This document shows positions 1-8,264 of a stretch of DNA of 64,000 nt, piece after piece (within the stretch, counting starts at the first letter, position 1; each line of letters starts with the position of its first letter). The stretch is from Xanthomarina arctica (GTDB lineage: Bacteria; Bacteroidota; Bacteroidia; Flavobacteriales; Flavobacteriaceae): assembly GCF_014638915.1 (NCBI RefSeq), contig NZ_BMFQ01000002.1:806001-870000 (forward strand). The letters are read 5' to 3'. Under the pieces are notes generated by a model. That model was not told the DNA's origin and searched no databases. It saw only the letters and a program-made list of their open reading frames with translations. The position numbers and the translations under genes are program-made.

Positions 1-234
1 TATTTATCCTTAAAAGACAAGAACACAAGACATATAATTTTAAAATAAGTGTTTAACGAGTAAAAAAAACGAGACTAACAACCAATATCTACCAAAAAAG
101 AGGGTCGATTACGGAAAAACCGTAACGAAAAAATGCGAAATCGCTGTTTTTAACATAATTTTAACATTTAACCCTTTTAACATACTAGCTACTCACATAC
201 ATTTGGGGTATTAATTAATTAAATCCCTTAAATT
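1..234. other. Left-edge intergenic region
   Basis: No open frame of convincing length or composition is visible here. A perfect 6-bp hairpin TTACGG-aaaaa-CCGTAA lies at 109-125, without a following T-run. A second small inverted repeat GCGA-aa-TCGC at 135-144 is followed by TGTTTTT. Either could be the end of a transcript entering from the left, but the upstream gene is outside the window. A near-consensus -7 box TAATTTTA lies around 157-164, ahead of the small gene that follows. Confidence 0.4.
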
Positions 235-375
235 ATGAAGACTAAAAAGTATGTAATTGCAATTGCAATTTTCGGTGGAATGTTTTTCACAGCACAAGCA
301 GCAAATTTATTCCAACTAAATGAAGACGCACCAAAAATTGAGAGAAGAGCTTACCCAATTCCGTCACACGGATAA
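235..375 (+). CDS. Small exported peptide, 46 aa, unknown function
   Basis: This frame begins at ATG 235 and stops at TAA 373-375. It starts MKTKKYVIAIAIFGGMFF and continues TAQAA, a textbook signal peptide with a likely signal peptidase I site after AQA. That leaves a mature peptide of about 24 residues ending RRAYPIPSHG. The last 56 bases overlap the start of the next gene in another frame, so the two may be translationally coupled. No family is recognised. The signal sequence and lysine-rich start argue for a real gene; the short length and overlap argue for caution. Confidence 0.55.
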   Translation: MKTKKYVIAIAIFGGMFFTAQAANLFQLNEDAPKIERRAYPIPSHG

Positions 376-859
376 GAAAAGCCTTATTATAGGGAGTATA
401 GTAGCTACAATTTTAGCTGTTACACCTTATCTTTTTTATTTATACGAAAGTGTTCCTGCTACGCAAGTTTGGGACACTTTTTTATTTACGTTTGACGCGG
501 GTAAATTGGAAAATGCCAATTATGTCATGTGGCTAATTACCGGAAAAGCATTGCCATTATTGTTTTTATTAATTTGGTTCTTTACCTGCAGACATTGGTG
601 GTACCATGTTATTTTAGTGCCTACTATTATGTACGCCTTTCAAATTGTAGCTATTTTTTATGACACTACTTCTCAAATTGATGAATTACAATTAATGTAT
701 TATTTCCCATTAATGGCGATAATAATACCAACCATCTACCTTATTAGAGCAAGAATGTTTGATAAATTAAATACAGCCAACAAATCAATGGAAGAGCTTG
801 AAGAAGAGTTTATGATCAAGCCAAAAAATGTATGGGATAAGATTAAACAATATTTTTAA
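320..859 (+). CDS. Conserved flavobacterial multi-pass membrane protein
   Basis: A 179-residue protein with a charged N-terminus (LREELTQFRHTDKKSL), then about four hydrophobic segments near residues 24-42, 68-86, 93-112 and 124-142. A charged C-terminal tail follows (MEELEEEF then a basic end). The segment FTCRHWWYHVILVP between helices 2 and 3 is striking for its aromatic and histidine content. I recall similar proteins of unknown function in Flavobacteriaceae but no characterised family. The start at 320 lies inside the upstream small gene; a TTG at 338 would remove most of the overlap, but the early residues look protein-like. Function unknown. Confidence 0.7.
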   Translation: MKTHQKLREELTQFRHTDKKSLIIGSIVATILAVTPYLFYLYESVPATQVWDTFLFTFDAGKLENANYVMWLITGKALPLLFLLIWFFTCRHWWYHVILVPTIMYAFQIVAIFYDTTSQIDELQLMYYFPLMAIIIPTIYLIRARMFDKLNTANKSMEELEEEFMIKPKNVWDKIKQYF

Positions 860-920
860 ATTCTATTTCTATCATTCAAAAATTTATTCGTAATTTGACT
901 AATCTTATAACGAGTCCATT

Positions 921-2120
921 ATGTCTAAAGCTTTAACGCCATTTACCAAACAACAATTACTTCCTCAAGAAGAAACGCTAGAAATCTTTAGTCGTAAAGG
1001 CGAACTATTTATTGGAATCCCAAAAGAAACAGCTTTTCAAGAAAAACGAGTTTGTTTAACACCAGACGCAGTTTCTGCTTTGGTTAATAATGGTCATCGG
1101 GTTTTAATGGAATCTGGTGCTGGAATTGGCGCACATTTTTCAGATAAAGAATACAGCGAGGCTGGAGCCGAAATAACCAAAGACACAGCAAAAGTTTATG
1201 GTTGTCCTATGATTTTAAAAGTAGAACCCCCTACTCTAGATCAAATAAATCTAATAAATCCACAAACCATATTAATTTCAGCTGTCCAGTTAAAAACTCA
1301 AACAAAAAAATATTTTGAAACTTTAGCTACCAAACGTATTACAGCTTTGGCCTTCGAATTTATTAGAGATGAAACTGGTGCCTATCCTGCCGTTCGATCT
1401 TTAAGTGAAATTGCTGGAACTGCATCAGTACTTATTGCTTCAGAATTATTAAGCAATGTAAATAATGGTAACGGACTAATGTTTGGAAACGTTTGTGGTG
1501 TTCCTCCAATTGAAGTCGTTATTATAGGTGCAGGAACCGTTGGCGAATTTGCTGCCCGAAGTGCGATTGGACTTGGAGCCAATGTAAAAGTGTTTGACAA
1601 TTCAATTACTAAATTAAGACGGATTCAAGTTAATTTAGGAAAAACCTTTTACACATCTACTTTGCAGCCAAAAAACTTAAGCAAAGCTTTAAAACGTTGC
1701 GATGTGGTTATTGCTGCTGTAAGAGGAAAAAACAGATCTCCAATTATTGTGACAGAACCTATGGTTGCCAATATGAAAAACGGCTCCGTTGTTATTGATG
1801 TAAGTATTGATATGGGCGGATGTTTTGAAACGAGCGAAGTGACATCTCATAAAACACCCACTTTCACCAAACATGGTGTCATCCATTATTGTGTACCAAA
1901 TATTCCTGCACGTTATTCTAGAACAGCTTCAATTTCAATTAGTAACATCTTTACTCCTTATCTTTTGAAAATTGCAGAAGATGGTGGCTTAGAAAATTCC
2001 TTACGTTTTGACAAGGGTTTAAAAAATGGGTTGTATTTTTACCACGGAATTTTAACTAGTAAACCTGTTGGTGAATGGTTCGATTTAAAACATAGCGATA
2101 TTAATTTGCTTATTTTTTAA
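921..2120 (+). CDS. ald: Alanine dehydrogenase
   Basis: Catalyses NAD-dependent reversible oxidative deamination of L-alanine to pyruvate and ammonia in the cytoplasm. The alanine dehydrogenase/PNT N-terminal domain begins with GIPKETAFQEKRVCLTPDA near residues 32-50. The substrate-binding lysine is probably K100 (ILKVEPP). The Rossmann domain carries GAGTVG at 203-208 with an acidic residue after the second strand at D226 (VFD). At 399 residues it has about 25-30 extra N-terminal residues compared with Bacillus-type enzymes. A transhydrogenase alpha-subunit is less likely because no beta-subunit gene is adjacent. It stands alone, about 60 bp after the upstream gene. Confidence 0.9.
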   Translation: MSKALTPFTKQQLLPQEETLEIFSRKGELFIGIPKETAFQEKRVCLTPDAVSALVNNGHRVLMESGAGIGAHFSDKEYSEAGAEITKDTAKVYGCPMILKVEPPTLDQINLINPQTILISAVQLKTQTKKYFETLATKRITALAFEFIRDETGAYPAVRSLSEIAGTASVLIASELLSNVNNGNGLMFGNVCGVPPIEVVIIGAGTVGEFAARSAIGLGANVKVFDNSITKLRRIQVNLGKTFYTSTLQPKNLSKALKRCDVVIAAVRGKNRSPIIVTEPMVANMKNGSVVIDVSIDMGGCFETSEVTSHKTPTFTKHGVIHYCVPNIPARYSRTASISISNIFTPYLLKIAEDGGLENSLRFDKGLKNGLYFYHGILTSKPVGEWFDLKHSDINLLIF

Positions 2121-2178
2121 TTTCAATATTCGTAAAAAAACCAACATCATTCCACAAAAAATCTTTAAGTACACTTAA

Positions 2179-2550
2179 ATGAAATTATTACATCGTGTTG
2201 GCTATTATCTTGGCGGATTTTCTATCGGCTTAGTCATATTGGCTTTTTTTTTAAATGGTAAAAAAGTATCATGCGATTATGGTCCTGATGCCAGAGTTTT
2301 AAAAAATATTAATTTAAAACAAATTCGTTTTTCTGAAAATATTGAAACTGCTATTTTAAATAAAAAAATCGATTCCCTCGAAATTAGAGGACTTTTAAAA
2401 TACGGAGATATTGATTTTTCTAATAGTGATACGAGAAAAAAACCATGTGGCATTTATGCTATTGAAGGGGAAATTAATGAAAAAGAAATTCTCCTAACTG
2501 TTGAAAACTGTGACAGTATAGCTACCATAAAAGATATTTCTTGGCCATAA
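2179..2550 (+). CDS. Small membrane-anchored protein, possibly DUF4258 type
   Basis: A 123-residue protein with one N-terminal membrane segment at about residues 9-26, followed by a soluble domain presumably facing the periplasm. Three cysteines are visible: C32 directly after the anchor (VSCDYGPDARV), C90 (KKPCGIY) and C111. The soluble part alternates short beta-like stretches (LEIRGLLKYGDIDF, EKEILLTVENC). I associate this architecture with flavobacterial proteins labelled DUF4258, but this is from memory and uncertain. It follows ald by 58 bp and may be cotranscribed. Its stop abuts the terminator of the convergent gene. Confidence 0.6.
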   Translation: MKLLHRVGYYLGGFSIGLVILAFFLNGKKVSCDYGPDARVLKNINLKQIRFSENIETAILNKKIDSLEIRGLLKYGDIDFSNSDTRKKPCGIYAIEGEINEKEILLTVENCDSIATIKDISWP

Positions 2551-2553
2551 AAA

Positions 2554-2579
2554 AAGCCTGAAAATTTAATTCCAGGCTT
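2554..2579 (-). terminator. Rho-independent terminator of the T9SS protein gene
   Basis: Perfect 7-bp stem AAGCCTG/CAGGCTT with a 12-nt loop. Read on the - strand it is followed by a run of T (the A-run 2549-2555 on the + strand). It sits 24 bases past the stop of the - strand gene and directly against the stop of the + strand gene. Confidence 0.75.
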
Positions 2580-2602
2580 CATTCATAAAATTTATAACTA
2601 GT

Positions 2603-4111
2603 CTAATTCAAAATAATTCGTTTTGTAATAGATCCATTATTTTCAGTTTGAAAAGACAATAAGTAAACTCCTGAAGGTAAACTTTCTAGGTTTAAACTCT
2701 TTTCGTTAGAATTCATCTCTTCGTTTCTAATTACTCTTCCAAGCATGTCGTATAACTGAATAGATTTAACAGCAATGTTTCCATTAAGTTTAATTTGAAC
2801 TAATCCGTCTGAAGAAGGATTTGGGTAAACCAAAATATCGTTAGAAGCTATGGTTTCGCTATTTTCTATACTTAGAGTAGATTGCGCCTCTACAACAAAA
2901 GATGGTGGATGTGCTTCTGTAAAATCGTTATTCCAGTTACTTGCAAACATCACTTTGCTCCCATCTCTATTAGGAACTGCATGTGCTTGATGACCATATC
3001 CAGCATCTTCGTCTGTATGATGGATTCCAAATCTTTCAATAGTATCAGAACCGTCTAACTTAATAGCAAATATTTCTTTAAAGCCAATTGTTTCGCAACA
3101 ACCTTCACTTACATAAGCCCATCCTGGTCTATTGTTATTTCTAGTACTAACATGACCATTCCAAATACCATAACCTTGAGTATAGTGAAACATAGGAGTT
3201 ACATTAACATCAGATAGTCTGATAGATTTCATATAATAATCATTATCACGCATTTCGTTATCTGCAAACGTTACAAATACGTCGTCTCCATTAGTATCAA
3301 TACCCAAATCACCATGATTAATAATGTCATTTAAATGTCTTCTATTGGTTAAATCAATATTCATTACTTTAATTCCTTGCTCATCTCCCGTTCCACTTAC
3401 CCCGTAACACGTAACAGCATATTGTCCAGATTGACTTACAGAAAACCAATCTAAATCGGCAGAACCAATATATGTAGAAGCAACTATAACATCTTCTTCA
3501 ATATTATAAACAATTAAAGTTTGGTTATTACCATTCTCTCCAATAAGACCAATATATTTATCATCTGTAGACATATTTCCTTCACTGTTACCATATTCAA
3601 TTTCAGAATAGTCACTAAAAGTATGTAAGGTTTGTCTATTATTTGTAGTAACATTAAAGCTAACAAGTTTGTTACCAGAAGTTCCATACATTAAATTAGG
3701 GTTCGTATTTGCCCATGTTGCAGAACTTGGAATACTAGACCAATAAAGGAATTCGTAAGTTTCTGCATCTAAAATGGCCGCTGGATAGCCTGCCAGTTTA
3801 ATTAAGGAACCATCTGAGTTCCAAGGTTGATCTTTAGAATAATGGTGTCTTAAGTTAAAAGCTGTAGTTCCAAACTCATCAGCATCACTAATTCTTTTAA
3901 AACTATTACCAAATTCATTAGTATTTGTCTCTAAATAATCTGGTGCAGCACTTGTGGGACTTTGGTAAGATTCATATTGAATATCACTCAACAGAACAGA
4001 TGTAGGATAGGTCTGAGCAGATATAATTAAACTGAAAAATAAAAAATAAATTAAAAAGACTTTCTGAAAATTCTCATGCTGTGAGAATTTTCTAACATAT
4101 AAATGTTTCAT
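2603..4111 (-). CDS. T9SS type A sorting domain protein with propeller-like body
   Basis: A secreted protein of 502 residues. The N-terminus (to about residue 32) is a signal peptide ending near IISAQ. The last ~75 residues form a Por/type IX secretion sorting domain: VYPNPSSDG, then LYDMLGRVI, LPSGVYLL and a basic end KRIILN. The body (about 40-410) has repeated short strand-like units such as PWNSDGSLIKLAGY, FSVSQSGQYAV and VPNRDGSKVMFASNW, which resemble WD40/TolB-like or oligogalacturonate-lyase-like propeller blades. The substrate is not evident. It would be exported by the T9SS and anchored or released at the cell surface. It stands as a single gene beside the polysaccharide locus, with its own terminator. 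Confidence 0.8.
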   Translation of the reverse strand: MKHLYVRKFSQHENFQKVFLIYFLFFSLIISAQTYPTSVLLSDIQYESYQSPTSAAPDYLETNTNEFGNSFKRISDADEFGTTAFNLRHHYSKDQPWNSDGSLIKLAGYPAAILDAETYEFLYWSSIPSSATWANTNPNLMYGTSGNKLVSFNVTTNNRQTLHTFSDYSEIEYGNSEGNMSTDDKYIGLIGENGNNQTLIVYNIEEDVIVASTYIGSADLDWFSVSQSGQYAVTCYGVSGTGDEQGIKVMNIDLTNRRHLNDIINHGDLGIDTNGDDVFVTFADNEMRDNDYYMKSIRLSDVNVTPMFHYTQGYGIWNGHVSTRNNNRPGWAYVSEGCCETIGFKEIFAIKLDGSDTIERFGIHHTDEDAGYGHQAHAVPNRDGSKVMFASNWNNDFTEAHPPSFVVEAQSTLSIENSETIASNDILVYPNPSSDGLVQIKLNGNIAVKSIQLYDMLGRVIRNEEMNSNEKSLNLESLPSGVYLLSFQTENNGSITKRIILN

Positions 4112-4545
4112 ACTTAAGGGTTTTGCTATTAATTTTTGCTAATCTATTAAAATGATGCTTATAAAATTGCTTAAAAAATAAACTAATCGTTAAAATACAT
4201 TAAATTTGTAATATTTTTACTACTTAAAATGTATTTTGTAGTATTAATTTGACTTTTAAACGGTTTGTCGATCGACGAACTGCATCTTAATAGGCATCGG
4301 GTTTATATACGGGTACAAATCGGTTTTGGATTTTTTCAATTAAAAAAATTAATTAACAGGTTATGAACAATTTAAGCTTCATAAAACTTCTCCTACAAAA
4401 CTTAATCCTACACTTTACATTGTAAAAAGGTTACTTCATCTAATTAATTATAGAGAACTATTATTAGAATAAAAAAATACATATTTTTAAAACTTGAATG
4501 AAAGCGATATCAAGCTTTAATAATATTATATAACCTTTTTTTAAA
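4112..4545. other. Intergenic region ahead of the polysaccharide locus
   Basis: Divergent promoter region of 434 bp between the T9SS protein gene and the first glycosyltransferase. Its main visible structure is an 18-bp near-perfect palindrome at 4263-4280. A 20-codon frame at 4363-4425, starting MNNLSFIKLLLQ and rich in leucine, is too short to call. No clear TAnnTTTG box with a correctly spaced -33 element was found. The length suggests a regulated leader for the locus. Confidence 0.5.
4263..4280. promoter_or_regulatory. Near-perfect palindrome, candidate operator
   Basis: The palindrome has the core GTCGATCGAC and pairs 16 of 18 positions across its centre (GTTTGTCGATCGACGAAC on the + strand). 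It lies 266 bp upstream of the first polysaccharide gene. Its G+C-rich core stands out from the AT-rich surroundings. The binding protein is unknown. Confidence 0.35.
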
Positions 4546-5640
4546 TTGAAAAAATCGATTGCTTTTGTTTTACCAAATTTAAATGCTGGAGGAGCTCAAC
4601 GCGTAATTAGCTCTTTGGCCAATTTACTTATTAAAGAATACCATGTTTTAATTGTAGTACATTATAAATGTGAGCCATTTTACAAACTAAACTCCAATAT
4701 TAAAATAAACTATTGTCAACTTCAATATAACACCAACACCAATAAACTTCATTCGCTTACCAATAATTACAGACTTGTTAAAAATCTAACAAGAATTCTA
4801 AAGGAACATAAAACAGATATAGCCATAGCCTTCTTACCTGCCACAAATATTTACACCATACTTGCTTCGAAATTTGCTAAAATACCATGTATTATAAGTG
4901 AAAGAGCCAACCCTGAACTTTTCCACATCAATGCGTTTTGGCATACGGTAAGAAAACTAGCCTACCCTTTTAGTAGCCGTTTGGTAGTACAAACTATAGG
5001 AACAAAAAATTATTTTAAAAAATATAGTAAGTCTGAAATTGAAATTATTAAAAACCCTTTAAACTCCGACTTACTAAATAAAAGAGATGTCTTAATTCCG
5101 AAAGAAAACATTATTTTAAATGTTGGTAGATTAATAGAGATTAAAAACCAAGACCTTTTAATCCGAGCTTTTTCTAATATAAAGCATGGGAACTGGAAAT
5201 TGATTTTAGTAGGAGATGGAGATAGATATGAAAGCTACAAAAAGCTAATTAGTTCTTTAAAAATGGAAGAACATATTATATTGGCTGGAAACATTTCAGA
5301 TGTTTCAGAATATTACAATAAAGCTAAAATATTTGCTTTTACTTCAAAACATGAAGGCTTTCCAAATGTTATTACTGAAGCCATGTCTTTTGGTTTGGCA
5401 TGTATCTCTACTGATTGCCCATTTGGTCCATCAGAATTAATAAAGAATAATGAAAATGGATTCCTAATTCCTGTAGGAGATCAAAAAGCATTAGAAATTG
5501 GTTTAACAGAACTTATTAATAATCCTGAGCTTCGTAATGCTTTTAGTGAAAAATCATCTCTATCTCTTCAAGCTAACAATCCTAATGAAATAGCGAGTCA
5601 GTGGTCTACCTTAATTAACAAACTAATAGAAAAACAATAA
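4546..5640 (+). CDS. Glycosyltransferase family 4, first gene of the polysaccharide locus
   Basis: A 364-residue GT-B glycosyltransferase that would add a sugar to the lipid-linked polysaccharide repeat at the cytoplasmic membrane. The glycine-rich N-terminal loop NAGGAQRV is at 13-20. The C-terminal donor domain has LNVGRLIEIKNQDLL near 191-205 and the EX7E motif E270-GFPNVIT-E278. The start is TTG at 4546, the only start that keeps the conserved beta-1 strand (KKSIAFVLPNL). It is separated from the flippase gene by 13 bp. Donor and acceptor sugars cannot be read from the sequence. Confidence 0.85.
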   Translation: MKKSIAFVLPNLNAGGAQRVISSLANLLIKEYHVLIVVHYKCEPFYKLNSNIKINYCQLQYNTNTNKLHSLTNNYRLVKNLTRILKEHKTDIAIAFLPATNIYTILASKFAKIPCIISERANPELFHINAFWHTVRKLAYPFSSRLVVQTIGTKNYFKKYSKSEIEIIKNPLNSDLLNKRDVLIPKENIILNVGRLIEIKNQDLLIRAFSNIKHGNWKLILVGDGDRYESYKKLISSLKMEEHIILAGNISDVSEYYNKAKIFAFTSKHEGFPNVITEAMSFGLACISTDCPFGPSELIKNNENGFLIPVGDQKALEIGLTELINNPELRNAFSEKSSLSLQANNPNEIASQWSTLINKLIEKQ

Positions 5641-5653
5641 ACAAAAAATATTT

Positions 5654-6985
5654 TTGAAAGTTAAAAACAAAATAACAACCTTATTTCATTCACTTAGAAA
5701 AAACCCAATGGTTATTAATATAATAGCTGTTGCTGTTATTACTCTATTTGTAAAAGGTTTTGGTTTTTATAAAGAAATAGTTGTTGCAAGTAATTTTGGT
5801 CTATCAGAATTGTTAGATACTTTCCTTATAGCTTCTTTGGTTCCTGGTTTTATTTATCAGGTTTTTTTAAGTGCTTTCAAATCTGTTTTTATACCCAATT
5901 ATATCCTAGAACAAAAAACTGATAGATCCATCAGCTCTTTCCAAGCTACTAGTTTTATTGTAACGATATCTACCACTGTTTTTTTTATGATTTTGGCGTA
6001 TTTATTTACAAATACCTACTTAGAATTATTTTTTCCAAATCATACCGAAACTTATTACGCTTTAATTAAAGTGCAATTTTATTATTTATTACCATGCATT
6101 TTATTTTGGGGGCTCTCATCTCTCTTGAGCGGCTTGTTAAATATTCACGATGAATTCAAATACTCAACCATTTATCCTGTTTTTACTTCTATTTCTATGT
6201 TGATTTTACTCCTTTTCTTTAAGGACGTTTTTCAAGAAAGAGTTTTAGCTGTAGGATTACTAATAGGTAGTATTCTAGAATTTTCATTTTTATTGATTGT
6301 CTCAAAGTACAAAAAAATCATTCAATTAAGTAAGCCAGATTTTAAAACTGAAGGTACCAAGCTTATGTTCAATCAACTTCCTGCAAAAGTGAGTTCTGGG
6401 TTTTTAACAGGCTTAATACCTGTAACAGACCAATATTTTGCGGCTCAATTGATTGTAGGCTCCATTGCCGCATTAAATTATGCCATAAAAATCCCTGCAT
6501 TCCTAATTGCAATTGCTGTTATGGCTTTATCAAGGGTATTATTACCACATTTTTCTAAATTAATTGCAAACAACAAACAGGAAGCATCAAAACAGCTAAA
6601 AAGGATGCTGAAATTTGTATTTATTTCTTTAGTTATTATTATTATACCTGTCATATTTTTTTCAGATTTTATAGTTCAATTTATATTTGAACGAAACCAA
6701 TTTACTTCTGAAGACACATTACTAGTTTCAAAATTACAAGTAATACTGCTAATTGGCGCACCATTTTATATTTGCGACAATATCATTGTTCAATATTTAA
6801 CAAGCCTTAATAGAAACACATTTATGGCATACGTTTCTTTTGGAAGCATGACTTTAAACATTATTCTAGACTTTGTTTTCTTAAAATTTTATGGGATTTT
6901 TGGAATAGTGCTTTGTACTTCCACCATATACATTGTAAGGAGTTTGGTGCTTTTAAACTATGCTAATAAACAAAATAAAATTTAA
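5654..6985 (+). CDS. MurJ/Wzx-like lipid-linked oligosaccharide flippase
   Basis: A 443-residue polytopic protein of the MVIN/MATE exporter superfamily with about 12-14 hydrophobic segments. The MurJ-like N-terminal signature is FVKGFGFYKEIVVASNFG followed by LDTFLIASLVPG. In this context it probably acts as the Wzx-type flippase moving the undecaprenyl-linked repeat across the inner membrane, rather than as the essential lipid II flippase. This role is an inference from location. The start is TTG at 5654; an ATG at 5708 would cut the charged N-terminus. It probably shares a transcript with the upstream glycosyltransferase. Confidence 0.8.
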   Translation: MKVKNKITTLFHSLRKNPMVINIIAVAVITLFVKGFGFYKEIVVASNFGLSELLDTFLIASLVPGFIYQVFLSAFKSVFIPNYILEQKTDRSISSFQATSFIVTISTTVFFMILAYLFTNTYLELFFPNHTETYYALIKVQFYYLLPCILFWGLSSLLSGLLNIHDEFKYSTIYPVFTSISMLILLLFFKDVFQERVLAVGLLIGSILEFSFLLIVSKYKKIIQLSKPDFKTEGTKLMFNQLPAKVSSGFLTGLIPVTDQYFAAQLIVGSIAALNYAIKIPAFLIAIAVMALSRVLLPHFSKLIANNKQEASKQLKRMLKFVFISLVIIIIPVIFFSDFIVQFIFERNQFTSEDTLLVSKLQVILLIGAPFYICDNIIVQYLTSLNRNTFMAYVSFGSMTLNIILDFVFLKFYGIFGIVLCTSTIYIVRSLVLLNYANKQNKI

Positions 6986-7138
6986 TATGACATGTCATGG
7001 TACTTAAACATCCATTTTGGAAGCTTATTTTTTGTAAATTAAAAAACTAGATTGTAAAGCATTAAAAAACAAATAGTCATACCCTTTAGCAATTAGAATC
7101 TAACTAAACAGATCTATATGCCTTTTTTTATTTAAAAA

Positions 7139-8260
7139 ATGAAAATAATAAAATACATATTATTATCCATTACACTACTAAATTTAGTGTCTTATAGCAA
7201 AGATATTTTTGGGTCTGGCGCCGGAAGTTTTACCAGCGCTCTGTTTTTTGTCTTAATTATAGTCTATTTTTTTATTAGCCCAAAACCTAAATTGGTCATT
7301 ACCTTTATTATACTAGGGCTTGCATACTACGTGATTTCCGGAATTAATTATACTGGAGAAACAAGAGATTTTTTCATTGATGCTTTAAAATATTTCATTT
7401 TCATTATAGGTATTGTGTATCTGGCTAAAGAGACAACCAGTCTAGAACTAGGCATTTTTGCATTTATTGGAGCTATGAGCATTTTAATAAATGCTGTAGT
7501 TTTTCCAACAGTTTACGGGCGCTACGGAGGTTTATACGTCAACCCAAACAATGCCGGAATTGTTTGCCTTATCGCATTTTCTTTAACTTTTGCAATTAAA
7601 AACACCTTCCTAAAATTAACGCTACAATTATTAATTGTCACCGCTGGAATTATGACACTCTCTAGATCTTTTATTCTACTTCTCGTGTTAATTAATATTA
7701 TCGCAATAATTGCAAACAGAAAAAACAGCATTAGTCTATTGGCCGGTTCGACAGCGGTTGTAGTGGTTTTAACAGTGTCGTCCATGTTTAATCTAAATAC
7801 GCTCAGGTTTACAGCATTTCAAAGTATTTTCGAAGGAAATCATGTTGAAACTAAAACCATTACACAAAATTCCAGAAATGAAACTTGGGCTTTATATACC
7901 GATTTAATTTTGGACAACCCTGTTGTAGGAGTTGGTTATGGTGCCTTACAAGGCATCAGTAGAACAAAATATTCAAATGTGCCCTTTGGAGTACATAATA
8001 CCTTTTTAATGGTAATTGGAGAATCTGGGATTATCCCCTTTTTACTAATTATAATTATTTATATTTATCTCTTGTTTAAAAGTTTTAGACAATTGAAAAC
8101 CAATCCAGAATATGCTTATATTGCTACCATTCTCGTGACGTTTTTATTTGTGTCTCATAATTATTTCGATAATTATCTGATATTATTTACATCCATTTGG
8201 CTCTATCAAAGAGTTACAGATGAATCTAAAAATCTTAACAACATGACATTAAATCCTTAA
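7139..8260 (+). CDS. O-antigen ligase/polymerase-like membrane protein (Wzy candidate)
   Basis: A 373-residue protein with about ten hydrophobic segments. It has a large loop around residues 230-290 carrying RNETWALYTDLILDNPVVG, VGYGAL and VPFGVHNTFLMVIGESG, typical of the Wzy_C/O-antigen ligase family (PF04932). In a locus with a flippase and Wzc/Wza, the natural role is polymerisation of repeat units on the periplasmic face. Ligase and polymerase cannot be separated from sequence alone. A 153-bp gap separates it from the flippase gene, while only 4 bp separates it from the next gene. Confidence 0.8.
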   Translation: MKIIKYILLSITLLNLVSYSKDIFGSGAGSFTSALFFVLIIVYFFISPKPKLVITFIILGLAYYVISGINYTGETRDFFIDALKYFIFIIGIVYLAKETTSLELGIFAFIGAMSILINAVVFPTVYGRYGGLYVNPNNAGIVCLIAFSLTFAIKNTFLKLTLQLLIVTAGIMTLSRSFILLLVLINIIAIIANRKNSISLLAGSTAVVVVLTVSSMFNLNTLRFTAFQSIFEGNHVETKTITQNSRNETWALYTDLILDNPVVGVGYGALQGISRTKYSNVPFGVHNTFLMVIGESGIIPFLLIIIIYIYLLFKSFRQLKTNPEYAYIATILVTFLFVSHNYFDNYLILFTSIWLYQRVTDESKNLNNMTLNP

Positions 8261-8264
8261 AAAT

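Noticed and set aside
4363-4425. 20-codon leucine-rich frame (MNNLSFIKLLLQ...) ahead of the polysaccharide locus
   Set aside because: It could be a leader peptide, but there is no adjacent terminator/antiterminator pair and a frame this short is expected by chance in 434 bp.
6987-6998. Perfect palindrome ATGACATGTCAT after the flippase gene
   Set aside because: Only 12 bp with no loop and no T-run; too short to call a terminator or operator without a second copy.
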